Source of the DNA: an uncultured Aquimarina sp.
GTDB taxonomy: Bacteria; Bacteroidota; Bacteroidia; Flavobacteriales; Flavobacteriaceae
NCBI GenBank assembly: GCA_947493035.1
Contig: CANLOW010000010.1
Span: 31,554 to 95,553 of the forward strand
Direction of reading: 5' to 3'
Length of the DNA: 64,000 nucleotides
Shown: piece by piece, positions 43,987 to 52,189 of the stretch
How the letters are laid out: each line of letters opens with the position of its first letter
Numbering within the stretch: position 1 is the first letter of the stretch
Translations under genes and position numbers: made by a program
The notes under the pieces: generated by a model
Databases searched by the model: none
The model's input: the letters and a program-made list of their open reading frames with translations, nothing else
Told to the model about the DNA's origin: nothing

Positions 43987-44144
43987 GCTTTTTTTTGCTA
44001 AAATAATTAATAGTGTATAGAAAATAGTTGTTTTGGCTGCTTGCTGTAGAATGTATTTATATTTATTGGTGTGACAATTTAAGAGAAACTTAATATTGAA
44101 TCCCTTTGTTAAAGTGGTAAATTTAAATTTCAAAATTAAGAACA

Positions 44145-45770
44145 ATGAGGTTAAGAATTTTCATCACTTTTTGTATCCTTTTTTCAGGTTTAAGAGCTCA
44201 AGACTATGCGGCTAATCCCAAACTTGTAGTTGGGGTAGTGGTAGATCAAATGCGTTATGATTACATATCTAGATTTTATAATCGATTTGAAGAGGGAGGA
44301 TTCAAAAGATTGTTGAACGAAGGATTCGAATGCAGAAATCATCATTATAATTATATGCCAACATATACCGGCCCTGGACATGCTTCGATATTTACGGGTA
44401 CAACACCTGCAAATCATGGAATTATTGCTAATAATTGGTATGATAAATATGAGGGTAAGTCGGTGTATTGCGCAAGTGATGAAAATGTAAAGCCATTAGG
44501 TACAACTAGTGAAAAAGAAAAAATGTCTCCTAATCGTATGTTGGTAACAAGTTTTGCAGATGCAAATCGGTTACATACACAATTTAGAGGAAAAACGATT
44601 GGTGTTAGTATAAAAGATCGTGGAGCGATTTTGCCAGCGGGACATACAGCAAATCGAGCTTATTGGTTTAGAGGAAGAAATGAGGGGAAGTGGGTTTCTT
44701 CTGATTTCTATGGGTCTAAGTTGCCAAATTGGGTCGAAAAAATAAACAAAGAAGAACCAGGGCAAAAGTATTTGAAACCATGGAATCCACTATATCAAAT
44801 TAATACATACAGTGCTAGTGGAGCTGATTCTAATGATTACGAAAATGGGTTTAAAGGAAGGGAGATAGCAACATTACCTTATGATTTAGAGAGTTTGAGT
44901 GATGAAAATGGAGGTTTTGATATTATAAAAGTATCTCCTCATGGGAATTCATTAGTGACGGATTTTGCAATTGAAGCTATTAAAAACGAAAAATTAGGAA
45001 TAGATACATATACAGATGTATTAACGGTAAGTTATTCTAGTCCCGATTATATCGGTCATAATTTTGGAGTGAATTCAGTAGAAATAGAAGATACTTACTT
45101 GAGATTGGATAAAGAAATAGCCAAATTGTTTGAGGCATTAGAGGAAATCGTTGGTGAAGGAAATTACACTTTATTTCTAACAGCTGATCACGGTGCTGCA
45201 CAAGTACCTTCTTATTTAAAGAAAAAGAGAATTCCTGCAGGATATATTGATAAAGGAGATTTGAAGAATCGAATGGCAAAAGAATTATGGGAAAGGTTTG
45301 GGTCAGATAATATGATAGCCAATTTCTCTAATCAGCAAGTGTTTTTTAATACTATGGTTCTGGAAGAAAAAAATATAGCAAAGGAAGATGTAGAGAAAGC
45401 TTTAGTTTATTTTCTGGAGAATCAGCCTGAAATTCAATATGCGTTTACTCGATCACAATTGTCAGGTAGATCAATGACAGATCCAATGGGCTTGCTAGTT
45501 CAAAATGGATTTCATCAGCATTTTAGCGGAGATGTAGCATTGATTTTTAAACCTTCAACTATTGTTTATTCAAAGAAAGGTTCTACACATGGAAGCCCTC
45601 AAGTTTACGATACTCATGTTCCGTTAATATTTTATGGGAAAGGGGTAAAGCGAGGAAAAACGTATCATAAAACCTCTGTAATAGATATTGCTCCTACCAT
45701 ATGTGCTATTATAGGGATAGGTAATCCCAATGGAGTCACAGGGAAAGTGATAGAAGAAGTTGTGAAATAA
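44145..45770 (+). CDS. PafA-like alkaline phosphatase
   Basis: A 541-residue exported phosphomonoesterase of the alkaline-phosphatase superfamily. Signal peptide 1-18 (LRA-Q). The first metal site is in VVVDQMRYDYISRF near 31-44, and the Thr of YTGPGHASIFTG near 74-85 is the predicted nucleophile, Thr rather than Ser as in PafA of Elizabethkingia. LTADHGAAQVPS near 345 supplies the metal-binding Asp-His pair, and KKGSTHGSP near 480 the final His. It probably cleaves phosphate from organic esters in the periplasm. Confidence 0.9.
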   Translation: MRLRIFITFCILFSGLRAQDYAANPKLVVGVVVDQMRYDYISRFYNRFEEGGFKRLLNEGFECRNHHYNYMPTYTGPGHASIFTGTTPANHGIIANNWYDKYEGKSVYCASDENVKPLGTTSEKEKMSPNRMLVTSFADANRLHTQFRGKTIGVSIKDRGAILPAGHTANRAYWFRGRNEGKWVSSDFYGSKLPNWVEKINKEEPGQKYLKPWNPLYQINTYSASGADSNDYENGFKGREIATLPYDLESLSDENGGFDIIKVSPHGNSLVTDFAIEAIKNEKLGIDTYTDVLTVSYSSPDYIGHNFGVNSVEIEDTYLRLDKEIAKLFEALEEIVGEGNYTLFLTADHGAAQVPSYLKKKRIPAGYIDKGDLKNRMAKELWERFGSDNMIANFSNQQVFFNTMVLEEKNIAKEDVEKALVYFLENQPEIQYAFTRSQLSGRSMTDPMGLLVQNGFHQHFSGDVALIFKPSTIVYSKKGSTHGSPQVYDTHVPLIFYGKGVKRGKTYHKTSVIDIAPTICAIIGIGNPNGVTGKVIEEVVK

Positions 45771-45839
45771 CACGATTAATTAATTATTGCTATATTGAAA
45801 GTGATAAAATCAAAATTATTATTGCAAAAGCTTTTGTAT

Positions 45840-46133
45840 ATGAGTAATAGTGCGTTTTCAGAGAAGAGCTATGCGATAGCAGTATGTATTTCAGGAGTGT
45901 TTGGTATTTTAGGAATACATCATTTTTATCTAGAACGATGGGGTATGGGGCTATTTGACCTTTCTTTGAGTATTATTGGTTTTGTTTTACTAGCATACGG
46001 AAATTCGTGGGGTGTTTTATTTTTGGTTGTAGATATAATACATACTATTTATGTAACCTATAAACTCCTAGTAGGAGAATATGAAGATGGAAGAGGTAAA
46101 ATAGTAGCTTACCCTGGGCAAAAAGAAAACTAA
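45840..46133 (+). CDS. TM2 domain protein
   Basis: A 97-residue membrane protein. The TM2 pattern is visible: a first segment AVCISGVFGILGIHHFYLERWGMGLFDL followed by two more hydrophobic stretches to about residue 75. ATG at 45840 is preferred over a TTG 45 bases upstream since the extra residues are basic with no similarity. TM2 proteins have two to three short helices and an HxFYLG-like signature; the function is unknown. Next gene, 30 bp on, is also TM2. Confidence 0.8.
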   Translation: MSNSAFSEKSYAIAVCISGVFGILGIHHFYLERWGMGLFDLSLSIIGFVLLAYGNSWGVLFLVVDIIHTIYVTYKLLVGEYEDGRGKIVAYPGQKEN

Positions 46134-46163
46134 CATTAACAAATATTAACTAATACATTACAC

Positions 46164-46391
46164 ATGGAGAATCAAGTTGGAAAAAGTGAAAAAGGGTTTG
46201 TGCCTACTATTTTATTATGCCTGTTTTTAGGGGTGTTTGGAGTTCATAGGTTTTATGTAGGTAAAGTAGGGACAGGAGTTATACAGTTATTAACTCTAGG
46301 AGGATTAGGGATTTGGTCTTTTATAGATTTAATTATGATTATTGTAGGAAACTTCACGGATAGTGAAGGTAAAGTAATCAAGAATGATTAA
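46164..46391 (+). CDS. TM2 domain protein
   Basis: A 75-residue membrane protein with the full TM2 motif: PTILLCLFLGVFGVHRFYVGKVGTGVIQLLTLGGLGIWSFIDLIMI at 13-58, followed by a short polar tail. The GVHRFYVGK block is the diagnostic part. It lies 30 bp after another TM2 gene and is followed by a terminator hairpin at 46422-46478. Function is unknown. Confidence 0.88.
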   Translation: MENQVGKSEKGFVPTILLCLFLGVFGVHRFYVGKVGTGVIQLLTLGGLGIWSFIDLIMIIVGNFTDSEGKVIKND

Positions 46392-46421
46392 GCTATAAGA
46401 TGTATTCTTAAAGTTTATAAA

Positions 46422-46478
46422 GAGGTTTAAGGCTTTGTTGGTAATTTTATTGTCAACAAGTCTTAGGTCTCTTTTTTA
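46422..46478 (+). terminator. imperfect terminator after the TM2 genes
   Basis: GAGGTTTAAGGCTTTGTTG pairs with CAACAAGTCTTAGGTCTC with G-U pairs and one bulge, then TTTTTTA. Confidence 0.65.
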
Positions 46479-46502
46479 GATTTTATAGAATATTATTGAG
46501 AA

Positions 46503-47384
46503 TTAAGTAGTTGCTTCTTTGAAAAGAGATTCTAAATCGAGTTGCTTTGTGTTCAGATGAGTGATCTTCAAATTTTGTTGTACAGCAAAATCAAATAAAG
46601 CTGTAGGATTAGGTTCAGATAACTTTATTTCGAAAAGATTTTCTTTGAGTGTTTTGAAGTGTTGAAATTTAGGTAGTGACTTTAGTAAATCATTATTGAA
46701 ACTAGTGTTGAATTCGGCGAGGTAAACAGTTTCATCATCATTTTGGTTCAACATATGATCACCAACAAGATTTCCTTTATTTATAATTAAAGCTCGATCA
46801 CACATAGCATTGACTTCTTGCATAATATGTGTAGATAATAGTACCGTTTTGTCTTTGCCTAGATTACGAATTAGATTACGTATATCTTCTAATTGATTTG
46901 GGTCTAATCCGGTTGTGGGTTCATCTAATAACAATACATTAGGATCGTGTAAAATTGCAGCGGCTAATCCAACTCGTTGTCTATATCCTTTTGAAAGTGC
47001 TCCGATTTTTTTAAAAGTTACATCGCCTAGTCCAGTTAATTCAATAACTTCCTCAATACGGGATTTAGAAACATTGTAAATATTAGCATTGAAACTAAGA
47101 TATTCTTTTGGATATTGTTGTAAGTATAGAGGGTTGTGTTCTGGTAAGTAGCCAATTTGTTTCCTTATATTTTCTGTGCTATCTTTTAATGGTTTGTTGT
47201 TGATCCAAGCTTCACCTTGGTCTGCTTTTTCATAAGATGTCAAGATTTTCATCAAAGTAGACTTTCCCGCCCCATTAGGTCCTAGAAAACCTACAATTTG
47301 TCCTTTAGGAATTTCAAAAGAAATATGGTTCAATGCAGGCTGATTATCATAAGATTTTGAAAGCTGATCAACTTTAATGGGCAT
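46503..47384 (-). CDS. gldA: gliding-type ABC transporter ATP-binding protein GldA
   Basis: A 293-residue ABC ATPase. Walker A GFLGPNGAGKST near 33-44, Q-loop IGYLPEHNPLY near 82-92, signature LSKGYRQRVGLAAAI near 132-146, Walker B LLLDEPTTGLD near 153-163 and the switch His in LLSTHIM. The PEHNPLY and SKGYRQRVGLA phrases are typical of GldA, the ATPase of the GldA-FG transporter associated with gliding motility in Bacteroidota. GldF and GldG are not in the window. Distinguishing GldA from other ABC-2 ATPases would need a full comparison. Confidence 0.85.
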   Translation of the reverse strand: MPIKVDQLSKSYDNQPALNHISFEIPKGQIVGFLGPNGAGKSTLMKILTSYEKADQGEAWINNKPLKDSTENIRKQIGYLPEHNPLYLQQYPKEYLSFNANIYNVSKSRIEEVIELTGLGDVTFKKIGALSKGYRQRVGLAAAILHDPNVLLLDEPTTGLDPNQLEDIRNLIRNLGKDKTVLLSTHIMQEVNAMCDRALIINKGNLVGDHMLNQNDDETVYLAEFNTSFNNDLLKSLPKFQHFKTLKENLFEIKLSEPNPTALFDFAVQQNLKITHLNTKQLDLESLFKEATT

Positions 47385-47449
47385 AAAATTAAAGGGTGTT
47401 TAATTTGACAGATTATCTTTTTTATTATTAAAAATACTATTTAGTAAAT

Positions 47450-47535
47450 CATCACCCTGAATTTATTTCAGTGTCTCATGTAAATAGGATAGCTTTTGAA
47501 GCTGATGAGATACTCAAAACGAATTCATCATGACG
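47450..47535. repeat. inverted intergenic repeat between gldA and the aro leader
   Basis: CATCACCCTGAATTTATTTC at 47450 and its diverged reverse complement around 47503-47535 (GATGAGATACTC...CATCATGACG). It resembles the dispersed GTCACCCTGA-type repeats of flavobacteria. No gene lies in 47385-47572. Confidence 0.5.
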
Positions 47536-47572
47536 AAATTGTATTTTAAAATCAAAAATACACTCTTTTTAT

Positions 47573-47602
47573 TTTGTAGTTGCAAAACTTTAAATACATT
47601 TG
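47573..47602 (+). promoter_or_regulatory. promoter of the aromatic amino acid operon
   Basis: TTTG (47573-47576), 18 bases, then TACATTTG (47595-47602), a complete match to the -7 consensus TAnnTTTG. Transcription would begin near 47609, about 11 bases before the leader peptide start. Confidence 0.65.
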
Positions 47603-47619
47603 TTGTACAATAACAAGAG

Positions 47620-47673
47620 ATGAATAATTTATTTTACACATTTTCATTTTACTTCTTCTACTTTTTTAAGTAA
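47620..47673 (+). CDS. Phe/Tyr-rich leader peptide of an attenuator
   Basis: A 17-codon ORF encodes MNNLFYTFSFYFFYFFK: seven Phe and three Tyr, with a run of seven aromatic codons broken only by Ser. It starts about 11 bases after the predicted transcription start, too short for an enzyme but typical of a leader peptide. The codons lie in the 5' segment of a hairpin (CTTCT...ACTT with AAGT.AGAAG), so stalling for lack of charged tRNA-Phe or tRNA-Tyr would free segment 2 (CGGGAT at 47678-47683) to pair with ATCCCG at 47719-47724. Control target: the downstream phenylalanine/tyrosine operon. Confidence 0.8.
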   Translation: MNNLFYTFSFYFFYFFK

Positions 47674-47717
47674 GAAGCGGGATATTGTGTAATATAAATT
47701 CAAAATAAATTATATAA

Positions 47718-47750
47718 AATCCCGATTCGCTAAGAGTCGGGATTTTTTTT
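47718..47750 (+). terminator. attenuator terminator before pheA
   Basis: AATCCCGATTC pairs with GAGTCGGGATT (one G-U) around GCTAA, followed by TTTTTTTT, and ends eight bases before the pheA ATG. The left arm can instead pair with CGGGAT at 47678-47683, which would prevent the terminator from forming. Position and alternative pairing define an attenuator rather than the terminator of an upstream gene, since gldA is transcribed the other way. Confidence 0.85.
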
Positions 47751-47758
47751 GAAGTAAT

Positions 47759-48586
47759 ATGAAGAAAATCATAGGAATTCAAGGTGTAAAAGGATCGTAC
47801 CACCACCAAGTAGCTTTAAATTATTTCGGAAAAGAAATAGATATTGACGAATGTATGTCTTTTCAAGAATTAGTAAAGAGTATCGAGTCAGGGAAGTGTA
47901 CAGATGCAGTAATGGCGATTGAAAATTCTATTGCAGGATCCATTATACCTAATTATGCATATATCGATGAGCATAACTTAACCATTAGTGGAGAGTTCTA
48001 TTTGCCTATTCATCATTGTTTAATGGCATTAGATGGTCAAGAAATTTCAGATATAACAGAAGTGTATTCACATCCAATGGCCTTGTTGCAGTGTAAAGAA
48101 TTCTTTAAAAATCATTCACATATAAAATTGATTGAAGATGCTGATACTGCTGAGGTTGCTGATCGTATTGCTTCAAAACAGCTAAAGGGAGTGGCGGCAA
48201 TAGCTGGTAAAACAGCTGCAGAGATCTACGGGTTAAAAGTATTAGCAGAAGAAATACAAACGATTAAAACAAATAGTACTCGTTTTTTTATATTAAATAA
48301 AAGATCCGAATCGGGTGTAGAAGAAGCGCAGATAAATAAAGCTTCTTTGAAATTTATTTTAGATCACAAAAGAGGGAGTCTGGCTACGGTGTTAAATGTA
48401 ATGAGTGACTGTAGTTTAAACTTAACTAAAATTCAATCTTTGCCAGTAATAGAGCAGCCATGGAAGTATGCTTTTTTTGTAGATACTACTTTCGATAGGT
48501 TAGAAGACTATAAAAAAGCGATTGCTATTTTAGATATTATGGCAACGGAATTAAAAATATTGGGAGAATACCAAAATCAGAAGTAA
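47759..48586 (+). CDS. pheA: prephenate dehydratase
   Basis: A 275-residue enzyme that converts prephenate to phenylpyruvate. The PDT domain has GVKGSYHHQVA at the start, MAIENSIAGSIIPNY near 52-66, and the catalytic NSTRFFIL near 171-178. A C-terminal ACT domain (about 195-270) begins SLKFILDHKRGSLATVLNVM. The usual Phe-binding motif ESRP is replaced by QSLP (KIQSLPVI), so feedback inhibition may be altered or lost. There is no chorismate mutase domain; that is fused to the DAHP synthase downstream. Transcription is predicted to be controlled by the leader at 47620-47750. Confidence 0.94.
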   Translation: MKKIIGIQGVKGSYHHQVALNYFGKEIDIDECMSFQELVKSIESGKCTDAVMAIENSIAGSIIPNYAYIDEHNLTISGEFYLPIHHCLMALDGQEISDITEVYSHPMALLQCKEFFKNHSHIKLIEDADTAEVADRIASKQLKGVAAIAGKTAAEIYGLKVLAEEIQTIKTNSTRFFILNKRSESGVEEAQINKASLKFILDHKRGSLATVLNVMSDCSLNLTKIQSLPVIEQPWKYAFFVDTTFDRLEDYKKAIAILDIMATELKILGEYQNQK

Positions 48587-48587
48587 G

Positions 48588-49736
48588 ATGGGGATTGTAA
48601 CTGCAAAACGTTTAGAAACGGTTGAGGAATATTATTTCTCGAAAAAGTTAAGAGAAGTACGTCAGTTAGCATTGGATGGGAAACCTATTATTAATATGGC
48701 TATTGGAAGTCCTGATTTAGCACCACCATCAGAGGTAATTGAAAGTATCACACAAGCTGTGTTGGTAGATGGCGCTCATAAATATCAAAGTTATCAAGGG
48801 TTGCCAGAGTTGCGAGAAGCGATTGCTTCATTTTATCAAAAGCAATATGGAGTAGCGATCAATCCAGAGAATGAAATATTGCCTTTAATGGGCTCTAAGG
48901 AGGGAATCATGCACATTTCGATGGCATACCTTAATGAGGGCGATCAAGTATTGATTCCTAATCCAGGATACCCTACATATACTTCTGTGACTAAATTAAT
49001 AGGTGCAGTACCTGTTTATTATGAATTAAATGTAGAGGGAGGTTGGTTTCCTAATTTAGATTTGCTTGCACAACAAGACTTGTCTAAGGTGAAATTGATG
49101 TGGGTTAATTATCCCCATATGCCAACAGGAGCAGAAGCTACAGAAGCACAATTTAAAAAACTAATAGACTTTGCTAAAGCAAATGATATTCTTTTGGTAA
49201 ATGACAATCCTTATAGTTTTGTGTTAACGGATAAGCCTTTAAGTATTCTAAGTATTGAAGGAGCAAAAGAGGTGGCATTGGAATTGAATTCATTAAGTAA
49301 GACGTTCAATATGGCAGGATGGCGTGTTGGAATGGTGTTAGGCGATTCAGAAAAAATCAATGCTGTGCTGAAAGTAAAGTCCAATATGGATAGTGGAATG
49401 TTTCAAGGATTACAAAAAGGAGCAATTACGGCTTTAAATGTAAGTGATTCTTGGTATCAAGAAATGAATGATATCTATCGAAAACGTCGTGAATTGATTT
49501 GGGAAATGGCAGATCATTTTGGTTGTACTTACGATAGAAATGCTACGGGAATGTTTGTGTGGGCAAAATTACCAGAAAACATTACCGATGCAGAAGCATT
49601 TATAGATGAAATTTTGTATGATAAATCAATTTTCATCACACCAGGAAGTATTTTCGGATCACAAGGGAATGGATATATCCGCTTCTCATTATGTATTAGT
49701 GAAGAAAAAATAAAGGAAGCGATTGGTCGACTTTAG
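48588..49736 (+). CDS. class I/II PLP-dependent aminotransferase (aromatic pathway)
   Basis: A 382-residue fold-type I aminotransferase. GSKEGIMHISMAYLNEGDQVLIPNPGYPTY near 103-132 and NYPHMPTGAEAT near 177-188 are conserved, and the PLP-binding Lys is in SLSKTFNMAGWRVGM near 234-248. It begins one base after the pheA stop, so translation is coupled. Placed between prephenate dehydratase and prephenate dehydrogenase, it very probably transaminates phenylpyruvate and 4-hydroxyphenylpyruvate, though the family also includes aspartate and diaminopimelate enzymes. Confidence 0.9.
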   Translation: MGIVTAKRLETVEEYYFSKKLREVRQLALDGKPIINMAIGSPDLAPPSEVIESITQAVLVDGAHKYQSYQGLPELREAIASFYQKQYGVAINPENEILPLMGSKEGIMHISMAYLNEGDQVLIPNPGYPTYTSVTKLIGAVPVYYELNVEGGWFPNLDLLAQQDLSKVKLMWVNYPHMPTGAEATEAQFKKLIDFAKANDILLVNDNPYSFVLTDKPLSILSIEGAKEVALELNSLSKTFNMAGWRVGMVLGDSEKINAVLKVKSNMDSGMFQGLQKGAITALNVSDSWYQEMNDIYRKRRELIWEMADHFGCTYDRNATGMFVWAKLPENITDAEAFIDEILYDKSIFITPGSIFGSQGNGYIRFSLCISEEKIKEAIGRL

Positions 49737-49740
49737 TCGA

Positions 49741-49859
49741 CGGGTCTAAGCCATAAGCTTTAAGCTGTAGGCGAGCAATTTTATAAAGATTTAATAGCAA
49801 AGCGAGAAAAAGCTTACAGCGTAAAGCTTAAAGCCTAAAGCGCGAGCGACAGCGAGCAA
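49741..49859. repeat. GCTTTAAGC-type repeat in the aro operon
   Basis: The 123-bp gap holds inverted and direct copies of AAGCTTTAAGCTGTAGGC, AGCTTACAGCGTAAAGC and GAGCGACAGCGAGC. Such simple palindromic units are dispersed in flavobacterial intergenic DNA. The repeat runs to the start codon of tyrA and may weaken or modulate transcription of the downstream genes. Confidence 0.6.
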
Positions 49860-50711
49860 ATGAACGTATTTGTAATAGGAGTAGGATTAATAGGAGGTTC
49901 GATAGTAACCGATATCAAGGCGCAATTTCAGGAAGCTACTATTTTTGGAGTAGATCGAAATAGCGTGCATTTAGATCAAGCATTAGAATTAGGTTTTATA
50001 GATCAAAAAGCTAGTTTTAATGAAGTGTCTAAAGCTGATGTTGTAGTATTGGCTATTCCTGTAGACAAAGCAAAGGAAGTTGTTTTGGGGGTTTTAGATA
50101 CAGTTAAAGATTCTTGCTTGGTTTTTGATGTTGGTTCAACTAAAGAAGGTATTTGTGTTAATGTAGCAAGTCATCCAAAACGTCAATGTTTTTTGGCAGC
50201 TCACCCTATAGCAGGAACCGAGTTTTCGGGTCCTTCAGCAGCATTAAGTGGTCTTTTTAAAGGGAAAGCAAATATTATCTGTGAATCAGAAAAAACAGGT
50301 AAAGATCAATTGAAGCTTGGGGTTGAAATTTTTGAACGCTTGGGGATGCAACTGAGTTATATGGATGCGGCTTCTCATGATAAGCATATTGCCTATGTAT
50401 CTCATCTTTCTCATGTGAGTTCCTTTATGTTGGGGAAAACGGTAATTGAAAAGGAAAAAGACGAGAAAGCTATTTTTGATATGGCAGGTAGTGGTTTTGC
50501 TTCTACGGTACGTTTAGCAAAAAGTTCGCCAGCGATGTGGACTCCGATTTTTAAACAAAATAAAAAGCATGTATTAGAGGCTTTAGAAGAATATATTGAA
50601 AATTTAAATGGTTTTAAAAAGTTGATTGAAGAGGGGGATGATGAGGCTGTTTTTACAGAAATGGAGGATACCAATAGAATCAAAGAAATATTAAAAGGAA
50701 TAGAAAAGTAG
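49860..50711 (+). CDS. tyrA: prephenate dehydrogenase
   Basis: A 283-residue NAD(P)-dependent oxidative decarboxylase that makes 4-hydroxyphenylpyruvate from prephenate. The Rossmann loop VIGVGLIGGSI lies at 5-15, with the acidic residue for NAD in FGVDRN. VFDVGSTKEGI near 97-107 and AAHPIAGTEFSGP near 118-130 are characteristic, and the histidine in ASHDKHIAYVSHLSHV near 170-185 belongs to the active site. The C-terminal helical domain is present and no ACT domain is seen. Confidence 0.94.
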   Translation: MNVFVIGVGLIGGSIVTDIKAQFQEATIFGVDRNSVHLDQALELGFIDQKASFNEVSKADVVVLAIPVDKAKEVVLGVLDTVKDSCLVFDVGSTKEGICVNVASHPKRQCFLAAHPIAGTEFSGPSAALSGLFKGKANIICESEKTGKDQLKLGVEIFERLGMQLSYMDAASHDKHIAYVSHLSHVSSFMLGKTVIEKEKDEKAIFDMAGSGFASTVRLAKSSPAMWTPIFKQNKKHVLEALEEYIENLNGFKKLIEEGDDEAVFTEMEDTNRIKEILKGIEK

Positions 50712-50825
50712 TTGTTAGTTATTTTTTGTGAGTCGTTGGTGATTTAATATTACTAGATTGAAAACCTTTGGTTTTCTTCTCTCAACTTACAACCTAAAAC
50801 TCTCAACTAAACAATAAAAATAACC

Positions 50826-50833
50826 TATCTTTG
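50826..50833 (+). promoter_or_regulatory. possible internal promoter -7 element before aroG
   Basis: TATCTTTG is a full match to TAnnTTTG, 38 bp upstream of the ATG at 50872. A -33 box at the right distance is not obvious. If active it would let the DAHP synthase gene escape the upstream attenuator. Confidence 0.4.
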
Positions 50834-50871
50834 GCGACGCTTAGAGAATCCAAAGAATAATAACTTAAAGC

Positions 50872-51951
50872 ATGGAAAACAAGAAGGAACTTCGAAATTG
50901 GTTAGATGCCTATGGCTTAGACCATCCATTAGTAATTGCTGGGCCTTGTAGTGCCGAGACAGAAGAGCAAGTTGTACGTATTGCAAAAGATTTGAAAGAT
51001 ACTGATGCGACCGTATTACGTGCCGGAATCTGGAAACCACGTACTCGTCCAGGTAATTTTGAGGGAGTAGGTGCTTTAGGATTAAAATGGTTACAAACAG
51101 CTAAGCAAGAAACAGGGATGTTAACTGCTACTGAAGTAGCAAATCCTCACCACGTAGAATTAGCATTAAAACATGATATCGATATCTTATGGATCGGAGC
51201 TCGTAGTACAGTTTCTCCTTTTATCGTTCAAGAAATTGCTGAATCTTGTCGTGGTATTAAACAACCAGTTTTAGTAAAGAATCCAATTAACCCAGATTTA
51301 GCATTATGGTTAGGAGCTGTAGAGCGTTTCTATACTTGTAATGTAGAGAATTTAGGGGTTATTCATAGAGGGTTCTCTACATACGAGAAAACAAAATATC
51401 GTAACATTCCTGAGTGGCAAATTCCAATCGATTTACAGGCTAAGTTTCCTGATCTTCCATTGATATTGGATCCTTCGCATATTGCAGGTCGTCGTGATAT
51501 TATTCAAGATTTATGTCAAACAGGTTTAGACTTGAATTTTGATGGAATGATCATTGAAACTCATTATGATCCTGATAATGCTTGGTCAGATGCTAAGCAA
51601 CAAATAACTCCTGCAACTTTAGTGCAAATCATGAAAGATTTAAAAGTGCGTAAAGAAAAAGGAGGGTCTGAAGCATATCAACATGCATTAGCTGAATTGC
51701 GTTCTAAGATTGATATTACTGATGAGGTAATTATTCAACAATTGGCAAAGCGTATGAAAATTGCTGACGAAATTGGTAAAGTGAAGTCTGAGAATAATGT
51801 TCAGATCTTACAAAACGATCGTTGGAATTCTATTCGTGAGAAATCAATTACTGAAGGTGGTCAAGTAGGATTAAGTGAAGAGTTTATTACTGAAGTATAT
51901 AATGCGATTCACCAAGAATCTATTCGTCACCAACATGATGTTAATAAATAG
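50872..51951 (+). CDS. bifunctional DAHP synthase/chorismate mutase
   Basis: A 359-residue fusion. The N-terminal DAHP synthase domain (about 1-255) condenses phosphoenolpyruvate and erythrose 4-phosphate to open the shikimate pathway: AGPCSAETEEQV near 19-30, RAGIWKPRTRPGNFEGVG near 47-64, LVKNPINPDLALW near 137-149, DPSHIAGRRD near 200-209. A C-terminal AroQ chorismate mutase domain follows (about 262-359; ELRSKIDITDEVIIQQLAKRMKIADEIGKVK). This fusion of the first and the branch-point steps is common in Bacteroidota. It is the last gene of the aromatic operon and is followed by a terminator. Confidence 0.95.
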   Translation: MENKKELRNWLDAYGLDHPLVIAGPCSAETEEQVVRIAKDLKDTDATVLRAGIWKPRTRPGNFEGVGALGLKWLQTAKQETGMLTATEVANPHHVELALKHDIDILWIGARSTVSPFIVQEIAESCRGIKQPVLVKNPINPDLALWLGAVERFYTCNVENLGVIHRGFSTYEKTKYRNIPEWQIPIDLQAKFPDLPLILDPSHIAGRRDIIQDLCQTGLDLNFDGMIIETHYDPDNAWSDAKQQITPATLVQIMKDLKVRKEKGGSEAYQHALAELRSKIDITDEVIIQQLAKRMKIADEIGKVKSENNVQILQNDRWNSIREKSITEGGQVGLSEEFITEVYNAIHQESIRHQHDVNK

Positions 51952-51991
51952 TCTTTTGTGACATTTCATTAAGAATATATTTATAGAACTT

Positions 51992-52022
51992 AAGCGATCT
52001 TTTTAAAAGGTCGCTTTTTTTG
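51992..52022 (+). terminator. terminator of the aromatic operon
   Basis: AAGCGATCTTTT pairs with AAAAGGTCGCTT (one T-G) followed by TTTTTT, 40 bp after the stop at 51951. Confidence 0.85.
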
Positions 52023-52084
52023 TTTAAAACTGTAATAGAGAAAAAAAGATGTCGTCTTTAAAATGTGAATAGATAATATAAGAT

Positions 52085-52163
52085 GAAATTCATATATAAA
52101 TAATAGTTTAGTTAGTTGGTTTTTAAAAGCCTCGATTTCAATTTGAAATCGAGGCTTTTTTTA
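52085..52163 (+). terminator. conserved hairpin unit A (possible small RNA end)
   Basis: A stem AAAAGCCTCGATTTCAA / TTGAAATCGAGGCTTTT with a T-run, preceded by TTCATAT, AATAATAGTTTAGTTAGTT. The same preamble and hairpin architecture occur at 53131-53215, with paired substitutions in the stem. It follows the aro operon terminator by over 100 bp, so it does not simply end that operon; it can also end the minus-strand gene at 52190. An independent small RNA is possible. Confidence 0.6.
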
Positions 52164-52189
52164 TTGTTGCTCTTGTCTATAAATATCAG

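Noticed and set aside
47718..47750. Hairpin considered as terminator of gldA
   Set aside because: gldA is transcribed from the other strand and away from this site; the hairpin instead precedes pheA.
52125..52159. Hairpin considered as the sole terminator of the aromatic operon
   Set aside because: A complete terminator already lies at 51992-52022, and the hairpin belongs to a unit duplicated at 53131-53215.
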